This document shows, in pieces, positions 43,581 through 53,980 of a stretch of DNA of 64,000 nt. The position numbers and the translations under genes are program-made. Numbering within the stretch: the first letter of the stretch is position 1; every line of letters begins with the position of its first letter. Source of the stretch: Pseudomonas azadiae. Lineage in GTDB: Bacteria; Pseudomonadota; Gammaproteobacteria; Pseudomonadales; Pseudomonadaceae. Where the stretch lies: positions 62,001-126,000 of the forward strand of contig NZ_JAHSTY010000001.1 in NCBI RefSeq assembly GCF_019145355.1. The letters are read 5' to 3'. The notes under the pieces are model-generated. The model searched no databases. It was not told where the DNA came from and saw only the letters and a list, made by a program, of their open reading frames with translations.

Positions 43581-44201
43581 ATGCGCACTACCCTCATCAC
43601 CCTGACCGCCGCACTGCTTGCCGCCGGCAGCAGCGCCGCGTTTGCCGCTTCCAGCGTCGACCTCAGCGTCAAGGGCGTGATTACCCCCAGCGCTTGCACC
43701 CCTGGCCTGTCCAATGGCGGGCTGGCCGATATCGGCAAGCTGTCGGCCAAGGACCTTAACGTTGACCAGCTCACCCGGCTTGAAGAGCTCACCCTGCAAC
43801 TGACCGTGACCTGCGATGGGAGCACGCTGATGGCACTTGAAAGCAGGGACAATCGCCTGGGTTCGGAATACGACAACCGAGGCAACTTCGGCCTCGGGCT
43901 GATCAACGGCACCGAGAAACTCGGTTCCATGGAGCTTGAGTTACTCTCGGCGGTCGCCGACGGTGGACCGGTCAAGATCATCGACTCCTCCGACTCAGGT
44001 GCCCACTGGATTTTCAACTCGTGGCTCATGCACGGCGGTCTCAAGTCGGTAACCAATACCGAAATTGCCGCACCGACACCGGTTCAACTGCTAACGGCCG
44101 ACCTGAGGATCCTCCCCCTCATAGCCCCAACCAACACGCTGACCCTGACCAACGAAGTGCCAATTGACGGTTCGATCACCATGACGGTCTGGTATTTGTA
44201 A
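43581..44201 (+). CDS. DUF1120 fimbrial-type subunit (paralogue 8)
   Basis: A 206-aa exported subunit: signal peptide (MRTTLITLTAALLAAGSSAA then FAAS), SSVDLSVKGVI strand, Cys pair (SACTP, TVTCDG), LADIGKLSAKDLNVDQ, SRDNRLGS, FGLGLINGTEKLGS, LTLTNEVPIDGS, and the end ITMTVWYL. It is close to paralogue 5. It is the last gene of the rightward cluster; the tandem repeat array begins about 20 bp after its stop. Confidence 0.87.
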   Translation: MRTTLITLTAALLAAGSSAAFAASSVDLSVKGVITPSACTPGLSNGGLADIGKLSAKDLNVDQLTRLEELTLQLTVTCDGSTLMALESRDNRLGSEYDNRGNFGLGLINGTEKLGSMELELLSAVADGGPVKIIDSSDSGAHWIFNSWLMHGGLKSVTNTEIAAPTPVQLLTADLRILPLIAPTNTLTLTNEVPIDGSITMTVWYL

Positions 44202-44220
44202 GCCAGACCCTCGACAAGGG

Positions 44221-44914
44221 GCCAGCCGCTATATCGCAAATCCAACCCACACAGCAGCTTCCCTGTGGGAGCTGTCGAGCCCCGGCGAGGCTGCGAAAGC
44301 GCAGTGTCAGGCGAAGTAAATGCCAGCAATGCCGCCGCCTTCGCAGCCTCGCCCGGGCTCGACAGCTCCCACAGTTGAGCTGCGGTGCCGCTGAAAATGG
44401 CGCCAGTCGCCAGACCGCAAATCTAGCTAACACAGCAGCTCCCTGTGGGAGCTCTCGAGCTTTAGCGAGGCAGCGATAGCGCAGTGTCAGGCGAAGCAAG
44501 TGCCAGCAATGCCGCCGCCTTCGCAGCCTCGCCCGGGCTCGACAGCTCCCACAGTTGAACGTCGGCGCTGTTGAGGATGAGGCCAGTCGCCACACCGCAA
44601 ATCTAACTAACACAGCAGCTCCCTGTGGGAGCTCTCGAGCTTTAGCGAGGCAGCGATAGCGCAGTGTCAGGCGAAGCAAGTGCCAGCAATGCCGCCGCCT
44701 TCGCAGCCTCGCCCGGGCTCGACAGCTCCCACAGTTGAACGTCGGCGCTGTTGAGGATGAGGCCAGTCGCCACACCGCAAATCTAACTAACACAGCAGCT
44801 CCCTGTGGGAGCTCTCGAGCTTTAGCGAGGCAGCGATAGCGCAGTGTCAGGCGAAGCAAGTGCCAGCAATGCCGCCGCCTTCGCAGCCTCGCCGGGGCTC
44901 GACAGCTCCCACAT
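44221..44914. repeat. Tandem array: about four copies of a 180-bp unit containing a REP palindrome
   Basis: Period 180 bp. The 120 bp at 44521-44640 recurs unchanged at 44701-44820, and the line at 44461 repeats exactly at 44641 and 44821. Each unit holds an inverted pair (GGGAGCTCTCGAGC to GCTCGACAGCTCCCACA) of the family seen singly at 20116-20225, plus a spacer with CACCGCAAATCTAACTAACA. The first unit is more diverged; the last lacks its tail. The array fills the 727-bp gap between paralogue 8 and the CynX-type gene and codes for nothing believable. Confidence 0.9.
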
Positions 44915-44928
44915 TGAGCGCCGGTGTA

Positions 44929-46182
44929 TCAGGCCTTTTCGCTGGTGACCCCAACGTAAAGGGCTCGACCCGCCCCCCAGCCGGCGATGATTGCACCCAC
45001 GCCGATCACGCCGAACACCCAGCCGGTGGCGCCCCAGCCACCGGTCCAGTCATGCAGCACGCCCACGGCCAGCGGGCCCAGGGACGCCAGGGTGTAGCCG
45101 ATGCCTTGGGCCATGCCCGAGAGGTTGGCGGCGACGTGGGCGTCGCGCGAGCGCAGTACGATCAGGGTCAGCGCCAGGCTGAACGTGCCGCCCTGCCCCA
45201 GGCCCAGCAGAATCGCCCAGCCCCACAGGCCGTCGAGCGGTGCATACAGGCAGCCGAACAGACCGCCGAGAGTGAGCAGCATCACCAGCACAATCGCCAG
45301 CCGCTGATCCTTGCCCCGGGTGGCCAGCCACGGTGCGGTCAGCGCGCTGAGCAGCTGCACAATGATAGAGCCGGACAGCGCCAGGCCGGCTTCGGTGGCG
45401 CTCAGGCCACGGCTGATCAGAATCGAGGGCACCCAGCCAAATACGATGTAGGCCAGGGACGACTGCAGGCCCATGTACAACGTCACTTGCCAGGCCAGCG
45501 GATCGCGCAGCAATCCCTTTACCCGATAGGCCACTTGATGCGCCGCGTGTTTCTGGCCGACCTGCGGCAGCCAGCACAGCGCCGCCACCAACGCGGGGAC
45601 CATCCAGAAGCCCAGGCCGATGTGCCAGCTGTCACCAAAGTAATGACTCAACGGCACCGTTGCCCCCGCCGCCAACGCCGCGCCCAGGCACAGCGCCATG
45701 GTGTAGACACCGGTCATGGTGCCGGCCTGGCTGGCGAAGTCGCGCTTGACGATGCCGGGCAGCAGAACGCCGATGATGCCGATGCTCGCGCCGGCGACCA
45801 GGCTGCCGGCGAACAGACCGGCTTCACCGAAACTACTGCGCAGGATGATGCCCGCGGCGAGGGTCAGCAAAATCCCCAGTACCACGCGCTCGGCGCCAAA
45901 CCGGCGCGCCAGGAGCGGCGCCAGCGGCGCAAACAGACCCAGGCACAGCACCGGCAAGGTGGTCAGCAGACCGGCCCTGGCGGCCGACAGCCCGAGGCTG
46001 CCGGACACCTCGCTCAGCAGCGGCGACAAGCTCGACAGCGCCGGGCGCAAATTCAGCGCCACCAGCACCAGGCCCAACAGCAACAACCACGGGCGAAGCA
46101 CCCGCGGATGGCTGTGTTGCACCACTTCATCATCGGCCTCGGCGTCAATTAACAGTTCTTCAAGTTTGCTTTCGGGGGTCAT
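44929..46182 (-). CDS. MFS transporter, CynX/NimT family
   Basis: A 417-aa inner-membrane transporter with 12 predicted helices and the CynX/NimT opening (LLLGLVLVALNLRPALSSLSP), LGLFAPLAPLLARRFGAERV, and a central loop AAHQVAYRVKGLLRDPLAWQ. Family members are described for cyanate or 2-nitroimidazole, but substrates are mostly unknown. An acidic cytosolic N-terminus (LEELLIDAEADDE) precedes helix 1. No cynS or other catabolic gene accompanies it, so the substrate is open. Confidence 0.85.
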   Translation of the reverse strand: MTPESKLEELLIDAEADDEVVQHSHPRVLRPWLLLLGLVLVALNLRPALSSLSPLLSEVSGSLGLSAARAGLLTTLPVLCLGLFAPLAPLLARRFGAERVVLGILLTLAAGIILRSSFGEAGLFAGSLVAGASIGIIGVLLPGIVKRDFASQAGTMTGVYTMALCLGAALAAGATVPLSHYFGDSWHIGLGFWMVPALVAALCWLPQVGQKHAAHQVAYRVKGLLRDPLAWQVTLYMGLQSSLAYIVFGWVPSILISRGLSATEAGLALSGSIIVQLLSALTAPWLATRGKDQRLAIVLVMLLTLGGLFGCLYAPLDGLWGWAILLGLGQGGTFSLALTLIVLRSRDAHVAANLSGMAQGIGYTLASLGPLAVGVLHDWTGGWGATGWVFGVIGVGAIIAGWGAGRALYVGVTSEKA

Positions 46183-46318
46183 TGCTCACTGCCGGCAGAG
46201 GGACGGGCGTTTGCCCTAATCGATGGACGAAAAGTCCCACAGCCTATTCGGACATGCCTACAAGAGCAACGCACTAGGGTTTCTAAGCGGCAAAAGGAGC
46301 AATATTTTCGATTGGTAA

Positions 46319-46339
46319 AATTACCCTCAGAGGGTAATT
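46319..46339. promoter_or_regulatory. Perfect palindrome upstream of mqsR, likely MqsA operator
   Basis: AATTACCCT-CAG-AGGGTAATT has 9-bp perfect arms and ends 18 bp before the mqsR start, where the antitoxin would autoregulate the operon. Assignment is by position and symmetry. Confidence 0.75.
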
Positions 46340-46357
46340 ATTGGACTTAGGTGTCTT

Positions 46358-46669
46358 ATGGAAAAGTACACACCTCATTACGATTTGGCCTTGGTGAAAA
46401 AAGAGGTCGTCCGTTTAGGTTACAGAGCGTTCACTGCCACCGCGCGGCAAGATGCTCGAAAAATGGAGCTGAGCCCTGACCAGATGCAACAGGTGGTCTG
46501 CGCCCTTGAGAAACGAATGTTGTACAAATCAATGACGACCTATGCAGACCCACGGGTATGGCAGGACGTCTACCTGATCAAGATTTACGGCACGGAGATT
46601 TACATCAAGGTTACTTACCGCCCAGGCGGTGGTCCTCCCGTAATCTCCTTCAAGGAGAAATCCCTATGA
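46358..46669 (+). CDS. mqsR: MqsR-type mRNA interferase toxin
   Basis: A 103-aa toxin of the MqsR family (RelE-like fold), whose E. coli member cleaves mRNA mainly at GCU. Conserved features are MEKxTPH at the start, the LYKSMTTYADPRVWQDVY block (Lys57, Gln69 equivalent to the E. coli catalytic region), and the terminal SFKEK. It overlaps mqsA by 4 bp (ATGA) and comes first, the reversed order typical of mqsRA. Both genes look intact. Confidence 0.93.
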   Translation: MEKYTPHYDLALVKKEVVRLGYRAFTATARQDARKMELSPDQMQQVVCALEKRMLYKSMTTYADPRVWQDVYLIKIYGTEIYIKVTYRPGGGPPVISFKEKSL

Positions 46670-47154
46670 GAACCCAGCAATGCATGAGCTGCGGAACCCA
46701 TGACGCAATGCAGCATTTCGAAGGTCGCACCTTCACGATCAACACACGGGGAATGGTTCGGGACATTCCGGACATTGCAGGCTGGGAATGCGAGGTCTGT
46801 CATGAAGTTGAATTCGATCACGACGACGACAGTGCGGAGCGTTATTGCAAGGCGTCCGATCTGCTGTTGATCGACGCGCGTAAAATCATCGCCGCAGAAA
46901 TGAAGCGAATCCGCCACAAACTGCACCTCACGCAAAAAGACGCTGTGAGGCTCTTCACCGTCCGCGGGCACAATGCATTCTCTCGCTACGAACGGGCTGA
47001 GATTTTTCCGCCGCAACCGTTACTCACATTGATGCGCCTACTGGATAAACACCCCCACTTGCTCGCAGAGATAGAGGCTCTCAATGTAGGGGACGACCTG
47101 AACCGACTGCTCATCGCAAAAGATGCGCAACCGCTCGCAGCACAAGCCTCCTGA
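46666..47154 (+). CDS. mqsA: MqsA-type antitoxin and transcription regulator
   Basis: A 162-aa antitoxin with an N-terminal zinc domain (Cys6-x2-Cys9 and Cys42-x2-Cys45 in ECEVCHEVEF) that neutralises MqsR, and a C-terminal HTH-XRE domain (KRIRHKLHLTQKDAVRLFTV, GHNAFSRYERAEIFPPQPL) that binds the operator. It is longer than E. coli MqsA (131 aa) by a C-terminal tail of about 30 residues (EIEALNVGDDLNRLLIAK onward). ATG 46666 is chosen by overlap and homology. Confidence 0.93.
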   Translation: MRTQQCMSCGTHDAMQHFEGRTFTINTRGMVRDIPDIAGWECEVCHEVEFDHDDDSAERYCKASDLLLIDARKIIAAEMKRIRHKLHLTQKDAVRLFTVRGHNAFSRYERAEIFPPQPLLTLMRLLDKHPHLLAEIEALNVGDDLNRLLIAKDAQPLAAQAS

Positions 47155-47172
47155 CAAAAACCAGCAGGTAAA

Positions 47173-47201
47173 AATAAACCCGGCACAGGGCCGGGTTTAT
47201 T
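47173..47201. terminator. Bidirectional terminator between mqsA and aapP
   Basis: AATAAACCCGGC-ACAG-GGCCGGGTTTATT forms a strong stem between convergent genes, with A/T tracts in the stem ends. Confidence 0.85.
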
Positions 47202-47215
47202 CATTCAACCATCGA

Positions 47216-47980
47216 TCAATGCAAAATCTGGCTCAAGAACAACTTGGTCCGATCATTCTGCGGGTTGTCGAAGAAGTCATTCGGCGCCGCCTGCTCAACG
47301 ATCTCGCCCTTGTCCATGAAGATGACACGGTTGGCCACGGTGCGCGCAAACCCCATTTCGTGGGTTACGCACAACATGGTCATGCCGTCCTCGGCCAGGC
47401 CGATCATGGTGTCGAGCACCTCTTTCACCATTTCCGGGTCGAGCGCCGAGGTCGGCTCATCGAACAGCATGATTTTCGGCTTCATGCACAACGCACGGGC
47501 AATCGCCACGCGCTGTTGCTGGCCGCCGGACAGTTGCCCCGGAAACTTGTGGGCCTGCTCCGGAATGCGCACGCGCTCAAGATAGTGCATGGCGATTTCC
47601 TCGGCCTTGCGCTTGGGCATCTTGCGCACCCACATCGGCGCCAGCGTGCAGTTCTGCAGGATGGTCAGGTGCGGGAACAGGTTGAAGTGCTGGAACACCA
47701 TGCCGACTTCACGGCGGATCGCTTCGATCTGCTTGAGGTCGTTGGTCAGTTCCACGCCATCGACCACGATGCGGCCCTGCTGGTGTTCTTCCAGACGGTT
47801 GAGGCAGCGGATGGTGGTGGACTTGCCCGACCCCGACGGCCCGCACAGCACGATACGCTCGCCTTGCTTGACGTTGAGGTTGATGTCTTTCAACACGTGG
47901 AACTGGCCGTACCACTTGTTGACGCCCTGCATCTGGATAATGCCTTCAGGGCTCACAGGCTGTTTGATCGCTTCGCTCAT
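47216..47980 (-). CDS. aapP: General L-amino acid ABC transporter, ATP-binding protein
   Basis: A 254-aa ATPase powering AapQM. Walker [11 protein letters not shown]-loop [11 protein letters not shown], signature LSGGQQQR, Walker [14 protein letters not shown], and the switch His in CVTHEMG are all present. ATG 47980 ([13 protein letters not shown]) is preceded by GGAG; a longer frame upstream overlaps aapM. It is last in the leftward aapJQMP operon, 11 bp after aapM. Confidence 0.94.
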   Translation of the reverse strand: MSEAIKQPVSPEGIIQMQGVNKWYGQFHVLKDINLNVKQGERIVLCGPSGSGKSTTIRCLNRLEEHQQGRIVVDGVELTNDLKQIEAIRREVGMVFQHFNLFPHLTILQNCTLAPMWVRKMPKRKAEEIAMHYLERVRIPEQAHKFPGQLSGGQQQRVAIARALCMKPKIMLFDEPTSALDPEMVKEVLDTMIGLAEDGMTMLCVTHEMGFARTVANRVIFMDKGEIVEQAAPNDFFDNPQNDRTKLFLSQILH

Positions 47981-47991
47981 CACATCAACTC

Positions 47992-49089
47992 CTAACGCTT
48001 GTGGCCTGTGTCGAGCTTGTGTTCCAAATGAATGGAATAGCGCGACATACCAAAACAGAAAATCCAGAACACCAGGGCGGCGAACACGTAGCCTTCGGTG
48101 GCCATGCCCAACCATTTGGGGTCGGCGGCGGCTTGCTTGACGCTGTTGAGCAGGTCGAACAGGCCAATGATGATCACCAGGCTCGTGTCCTTGAACAGTG
48201 CGATAAAGGTGTTGACGATGCCGGGGATCACCATCTTCAGGGCTTGCGGCAGAATCACCAGGCCCATGCTGCGCCAGTAACCCAGGCCCATCGCCGCGGC
48301 CGCTTCGTACTGGCCCTTGGGAATCGCCTGCAAGCCACCGCGCACCACTTCGGCCACGTAGGCCGACTGGAACAGGATTACACCGATCAAGGCGCGCAGC
48401 AGCTTGTCGATGCCCATGCCTTCAGGCAGGAACAGCGGCAGCATCACCGAAGACATGAACAGCACGGTGATCAACGGCACGCCACGCCAGAACTCGATGA
48501 AGGTAACGCAGACCACTCGAATCGCCGGCATGTTCGAACGCCGCCCCAACGCCAGCATGATGCCCAGCGGCAACGCGCCGGCAATGCCCACGGTGGCGAT
48601 GACCAGGGTCAGCATCAAGCCGCCCCATTGGCTGGTGGCCACGTTGGCCAGCCCGAACGCGCCGCCGTGTAGCAGGAAAAACGCGATGATCGGGTAAAGC
48701 ACCAGGAAGCTGAGGCCGTAGACCGCCTTGCGCTGGAAACGCGAGATGAACAACGGCGCCACGCCCACGATCGCCAGCCACACAGTGAGGTCCACGCGCC
48801 AGCGCAGGTCGCCGGGGTAGTAGCCGTACATGAACTGCCCGAAGCGCTGTTGGATGAACACCCAGCAGGCGCCTTCCTTGGTGCAATCGGCGCGGGTGGT
48901 GCCGACCCAGTTGGCGTCGATGATCGCCCAACTGAGGATCGGCGGCACCACCAGGTAGATCAGGTAGAACGCCAGCAACGTCAGCAACGTGTTGAGCCAG
49001 CTCGAGAACAGGTTGGCGCGCATCCATGCCATTGGCCCGAAGACCTTGTTCGGCGGTGGCATATCCGGTTTGAATGTATGTGAACTCAT
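47992..49089 (-). CDS. aapM: General L-amino acid ABC transporter permease AapM
   Basis: A 365-aa inner-membrane permease of the His/Glu/Gln type. It has an N-terminal helix ([20 protein letters not shown]), additional helices, then the C-terminal transport domain with the coupling-loop EAA motif ([20 protein letters not shown] then [18 protein letters not shown]). Length and the insert between the first helices fit AapM. It pairs with AapQ. Confidence 0.93.
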   Translation of the reverse strand: MSSHTFKPDMPPPNKVFGPMAWMRANLFSSWLNTLLTLLAFYLIYLVVPPILSWAIIDANWVGTTRADCTKEGACWVFIQQRFGQFMYGYYPGDLRWRVDLTVWLAIVGVAPLFISRFQRKAVYGLSFLVLYPIIAFFLLHGGAFGLANVATSQWGGLMLTLVIATVGIAGALPLGIMLALGRRSNMPAIRVVCVTFIEFWRGVPLITVLFMSSVMLPLFLPEGMGIDKLLRALIGVILFQSAYVAEVVRGGLQAIPKGQYEAAAAMGLGYWRSMGLVILPQALKMVIPGIVNTFIALFKDTSLVIIIGLFDLLNSVKQAAADPKWLGMATEGYVFAALVFWIFCFGMSRYSIHLEHKLDTGHKR

Positions 49090-49099
49090 GGGCGTTTCC

Positions 49100-50281
49100 T
49101 CACCGCTCGATCAGCGCAATGCGCTTGTTGTACCAGTTCATCAGCAGGGAAATGCTGATGCTGATCGCCAGGTACACGCTCATGGTGATAGCAATGACTT
49201 CGATCGCCTGGCCGGTCTGGTTGAGCACCGTGCCGGCAAACAGCGAAACCATTTCCGGGTAACCGATACCGGCGGCCAGCGACGAGTTTTTCGCCAGGTT
49301 CAGGTATTGGCTGGTCAGCGGCGGAATGATCACCCGCAAGGCTTGCGGGATGATGACCTTGCGCAACGTCGGCCCAGGGCGCAGGCCCAGGGAGCGCGCG
49401 GCTTCGGTCTGGCCGTGGCTGACGGATTTGATGCCCGAACGCACGATCTCGGCGATAAACGCTGCCGTATAAACAGTCAGTGCCAGGGTCAGTGCCAGCA
49501 GTTCGGGGATCAATACCCAGCCGCCGACAAAGTTGAAGCCTTTAAGCTGCGGCATCTCCCAGTGCAGCGGCGCGCCGAAGATCAGCGCGCACAACGACGG
49601 GATCACGATAAACAGCGCCAGGCCCGCCCAGAATTTGTGGAACGGTACGCCCGTCGCTTCAAAACGCTTGTTGGCCCAGCGCGCCATCAGCACGATAGCC
49701 ACAATCGCCACCACCACACTGGCTACAAACGGCCAGAAACCGTCAGCGGCCAGCGCCGCAGGCATGTTCAGGCCACGGCTGCTGACAAAAAAGGTATCGC
49801 CGAAGTTATGGCTGTTGCGCGGCCCCGGCATGGTCAGGAACACCGCGAAGTACCAGAACAGGATCTGCAGCAGCGGCGGAATGTTGCGGAATACTTCCAC
49901 ATACACAGTCGCCAGCTTGTTGATCATCCAGTTCGGCGACAACCGCGCCACGCCAATGACAAACCCGAGCAGTGTGGCCAGGATCACGCCAATGAACGTC
50001 ACTAAGAGAGTGTTGAGCAAACCGATCACAAACACCCGGGCATAGCTGTCCGATTCGGTGTAGTCGATCAGGTGCTGTGCGATGCCGAAGCCGGCACTGC
50101 GCTCAAGGAAGTCGAACCCCGAGGTGATGCCCCGGTGTTGCAGGTTGGTCTGGGTATTGTTGAAGAGGTACCAGCCCAGCGAGACCACCGCCACAATCGT
50201 GATGATCTGGAAGAGCCACGCACGCACTTTGGGATCGCTGAAGCTGAGCTTCTGCTTGGGTGCGCCGATTTGATTTTGCAT
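49100..50281 (-). CDS. aapQ: General L-amino acid ABC transporter permease AapQ
   Basis: A 393-aa inner-membrane permease. It has an N-terminal helix (LFQIITIVAVVSLGWYLF), a long periplasmic stretch, and a C-terminal transport domain with EAA loop (EIVRSGIKSVSHGQTEAARS then LGLRPGPTLRKVIIPQALRV). It is followed by aapM after 10 bp. The ribosome-binding region lies just after the hairpin that separates it from aapJ. Confidence 0.93.
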   Translation of the reverse strand: MQNQIGAPKQKLSFSDPKVRAWLFQIITIVAVVSLGWYLFNNTQTNLQHRGITSGFDFLERSAGFGIAQHLIDYTESDSYARVFVIGLLNTLLVTFIGVILATLLGFVIGVARLSPNWMINKLATVYVEVFRNIPPLLQILFWYFAVFLTMPGPRNSHNFGDTFFVSSRGLNMPAALAADGFWPFVASVVVAIVAIVLMARWANKRFEATGVPFHKFWAGLALFIVIPSLCALIFGAPLHWEMPQLKGFNFVGGWVLIPELLALTLALTVYTAAFIAEIVRSGIKSVSHGQTEAARSLGLRPGPTLRKVIIPQALRVIIPPLTSQYLNLAKNSSLAAGIGYPEMVSLFAGTVLNQTGQAIEVIAITMSVYLAISISISLLMNWYNKRIALIER

Positions 50282-50311
50282 GAAGTGCCCCGAAAATAAT
50301 GGAACAGAACA

Positions 50312-50338
50312 TCACCCGGCGGTTGGCCCACCGGGTGA
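50312..50338 (-). promoter_or_regulatory. Intercistronic hairpin between aapJ and aapQ
   Basis: TCACCCGG-cggttggccca-CCGGGTGA forms an 8-bp stem directly after the aapJ stop, without a T-tract. In binding-protein operons such a structure commonly protects the upstream message and lowers expression of the permease genes; that role is inferred. Confidence 0.7.
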
Positions 50339-50353
50339 CAGAACCATCAGCGA

Positions 50354-51385
50354 TCAGCGCACAGGGGGTGCGTATTGAATGCCGCCGTTGTTCCACAGCG
50401 CGTTCAGGCCACGGTCGATTTCCAGCGGGGTGCTCTTGCCCAGGTTGCGCTCGAACACTTCGCCGTAGTTACCCACTTGCTTAACGATCTGTACGACCCA
50501 GTCTTTCTTCACTTTCAGGTCTTTGCCGTATTCGCCGTCAGCACCGAGCAGACGGGCAACGTCCGGGTTCTTGGTGGACTTGGCTTCAGCTTCAACGTTT
50601 TTCGAAGTGATACCGGCCTCTTCAGCGTTGAGCATGGCGTAGCCGACCCAGCGCACGATGGCCAGCCACTCGTCGTCGCCGTTACGCACGACCGGGCCCA
50701 GTGGTTCCTTGGAAATGGTTTCCGGCAAGACGACGTAGTCTTTCGGCGCGGCCAGCTTGCTGCGCTGGGCGAACAGCTGGGACTTGTCGGAAGTCAGTAC
50801 GTCGCAACGCCCGGATTCCAGCGACTTGGCGCTTTCGTCGGAGGTATCGAAGGTGATCGGGGTGTATTTGAGGTTGTTGCCGCGGAAGTAGTCGGAAACG
50901 TTCAGCTCAGTGGTGGTACCGGCCTGGATGCAGATGGTTGCACCGTCCAGTTCCTTGGCACTTTTAACGCCCAGCTTGTTGTTTACCAGGAAGCCGATGC
51001 CGTCGTAGTAAGTGATGAAGCCTGGGAATTTAAGGCCCATGCCGGCATCGCGGGAGCTGGTCATGGTGGTGTTGCGCGACAGAATGTCGACTTCGCCGGA
51101 TTGAAGCGCGGTGAAACGCTCCTTGGCATTCAACTGGCTGAATTTGACCTTGGTCGCGTCGCCGAAAACGGCAGCGGCCACAGCGCGGCACACGTCAGCG
51201 TCGATCCCCAGGATCTTGCCGCTGGCATCCGGTACCGAGAAACCCGGCAAACCGTCACTCACGCCACATTGCACAAAGCCTTTCTTCTGCACGGCGTCCA
51301 GCGTGGCGCCCGCTTGGGCGAAACCACTGACACCCAGTACAGCCGCCGCGGAAACGATGGCCAGGGTGGATTTCAATACCTTCAT
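50354..51385 (-). CDS. aapJ: General L-amino acid periplasmic binding protein
   Basis: A 343-aa solute-binding protein of the SBP family 3 that delivers amino acids to AapQMP. The signal peptide is about residues 1-25 (VLGVSGFAQAGA). The family start is VQKKGFVQCGVSDGLPGFSV, with ligand-site segments DVCRAVAAAVFGD, SRNTTMTSSRD and CIQAGTTTELNVSDYFRG. A good ribosome-binding site (GGAGG) precedes the ATG. It is the first gene of the leftward operon. Confidence 0.95.
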   Translation of the reverse strand: MKVLKSTLAIVSAAAVLGVSGFAQAGATLDAVQKKGFVQCGVSDGLPGFSVPDASGKILGIDADVCRAVAAAVFGDATKVKFSQLNAKERFTALQSGEVDILSRNTTMTSSRDAGMGLKFPGFITYYDGIGFLVNNKLGVKSAKELDGATICIQAGTTTELNVSDYFRGNNLKYTPITFDTSDESAKSLESGRCDVLTSDKSQLFAQRSKLAAPKDYVVLPETISKEPLGPVVRNGDDEWLAIVRWVGYAMLNAEEAGITSKNVEAEAKSTKNPDVARLLGADGEYGKDLKVKKDWVVQIVKQVGNYGEVFERNLGKSTPLEIDRGLNALWNNGGIQYAPPVR

Positions 51386-52389
<1,004 letters not shown>

Positions 52390-52485
52390 ACCGGGCGTTT
52401 TTGTAGCCGTATGACAGACGCACTACGCCGCGCCCGATTCTTGCATTACACTGGCCGGCGTATATTCCTTAGCCAATTAAATGAG

Positions 52486-53952
52486 ATGACCGTGCTCAAA
52501 GCACTCAAGAAGATGTTCGGCAAAAGCGAGGCTGAGCCGCTCGCGCCAGTGCCCAGTGCTCCCGTCCCGCCAACCGGCAGCCGCAATAACGGCAAACAGC
52601 CCGTCCGGCCGGCACCTGTTGCCCAGCCGAGGGTGACAGCGCCTGAGCAGGCAAAACCGGTTGAGGTCGCCGCCGCGCCAGTCGCGCCAAAGCCGCGCCG
52701 CGAACACGCCCCAAAGCCGGCCGTGATCCCGTGGAAACTCGAAGACTTCGTCGTCGAGCCCCAGGAAGGCAAGACCCGCTTCCACGACTTCAACCTGGCC
52801 CCGGAACTGATGCACGCCATCCAGGACCTGGGTTTTCCGTACTGCACGCCGATCCAGGCGCAGGTGCTGGGCTTCACCCTGGCGGGCAAGGACGCCATCG
52901 GCCGCGCCCAGACCGGCACTGGCAAGACTGCCGCGTTCCTGATCTCGATCATCACTCAGTTGCTGCAGACGCCGCCGCCCAAAGAACGCTACATGGGTGA
53001 ACCGCGCGCGCTGATCATCGCCCCGACCCGGGAGCTGGTGGTGCAGATCGCCAAGGACGCCGCCGATCTGACCAAGTACACCGGCCTCAACGTGATGACC
53101 TTCGTTGGCGGCATGGACTTCGACAAGCAGCTCAAGCACCTCGAAGCCCGCCACTGCGACATCCTGGTCGCCACCCCGGGCCGCCTGCTGGACTTCAACC
53201 AGCGCGGCGACGTGCACCTGGACATGGTCGAAGTGATGGTGCTGGACGAAGCCGACCGCATGCTCGACATGGGTTTCATCCCGCAAGTGCGCCAGATCAT
53301 TCGCCAGACCCCGCCGAAAGCCGAGCGCCAGACCCTGCTGTTCTCCGCCACCTTCACCGAAGACGTGATGAACCTGGCCAAGCAATGGACCACCGACCCG
53401 TCCATCGTCGAGATCGAAGCGCTCCACGTCGCCAGCGAAAACGTCGAGCAGCACATCTACGCCGTGGCCGGTGCCGACAAGTACAAGCTGCTCTACAACC
53501 TGATCAACGACAACGGTTGGGAACGCGTGATGGTGTTCGCCAACCGCAAGGACGAAGTGCGCCGCATCGAAGAGCGCCTGGTGCGCGACGGCGTGAACGC
53601 CGCGCAACTGTCCGGCGACGTGCCGCAGCACAAGCGCATCAAGACCCTGGAAGGTTTCCGCGAAGGCAAGATCCGCGTGCTGGTGGCCACCGACGTGGCC
53701 GGGCGTGGGATCCACATCGACGGCATCAGCCACGTGATCAACTTCACCCTGCCGGAAGTGCCCGACGACTACGTGCACCGCATTGGCCGTACGGGTCGCG
53801 CAGGCGCGGCGGGTGTGTCGATCAGTTTTGCCGGGGAGGATGACTCGTATCAGTTGCCGTCGATCGAGACGTTGCTGGGGCGCAAGATCAGTTGTGAGAC
53901 GCCACCGACGCATTTGTTGCGGGCCGTGGAGCGCAAACGCCCTCAAGTCTGA
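52486..53952 (+). CDS. rhlB: DEAD-box ATP-dependent RNA helicase RhlB
   Basis: A 488-aa RNA helicase, in many bacteria a partner of the RNA degradosome. A low-complexity Pro/Ala-rich N-terminal extension (about residues 15-75) precedes the core. Motifs in order: Q motif near YCTPIQAQ, motif [12 protein letters not shown], Ia PTRELVVQI, Ib [65 protein letters not shown] 52486 ([12 protein letters not shown]) is chosen; the open frame to 52411 adds non-conserved residues. Association with RNase E is inferred from the family. Confidence 0.92.
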   Translation: MTVLKALKKMFGKSEAEPLAPVPSAPVPPTGSRNNGKQPVRPAPVAQPRVTAPEQAKPVEVAAAPVAPKPRREHAPKPAVIPWKLEDFVVEPQEGKTRFHDFNLAPELMHAIQDLGFPYCTPIQAQVLGFTLAGKDAIGRAQTGTGKTAAFLISIITQLLQTPPPKERYMGEPRALIIAPTRELVVQIAKDAADLTKYTGLNVMTFVGGMDFDKQLKHLEARHCDILVATPGRLLDFNQRGDVHLDMVEVMVLDEADRMLDMGFIPQVRQIIRQTPPKAERQTLLFSATFTEDVMNLAKQWTTDPSIVEIEALHVASENVEQHIYAVAGADKYKLLYNLINDNGWERVMVFANRKDEVRRIEERLVRDGVNAAQLSGDVPQHKRIKTLEGFREGKIRVLVATDVAGRGIHIDGISHVINFTLPEVPDDYVHRIGRTGRAGAAGVSISFAGEDDSYQLPSIETLLGRKISCETPPTHLLRAVERKRPQV

Positions 53953-53980
53953 AATGCAGTAAACATGTGGAAGCTGGCTT

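Noticed and set aside
44176..44859. A 227-aa leftward open frame with three 60-residue repeats
   Set aside because: It is produced by the 180-bp tandem array, whose period is a multiple of three. It has no ribosome-binding site or protein-like composition, and it overlaps paralogue 8.
44221..44914. Possible CRISPR array
   Set aside because: Units are 180 bp, directly adjacent and palindromic inside, with no 20-50-bp repeat/spacer alternation and no cas genes nearby.
52477..53946. A 489-aa His-rich frame antisense to rhlB
   Set aside because: It results from the rhlB codons read backwards. rhlB has all helicase motifs.
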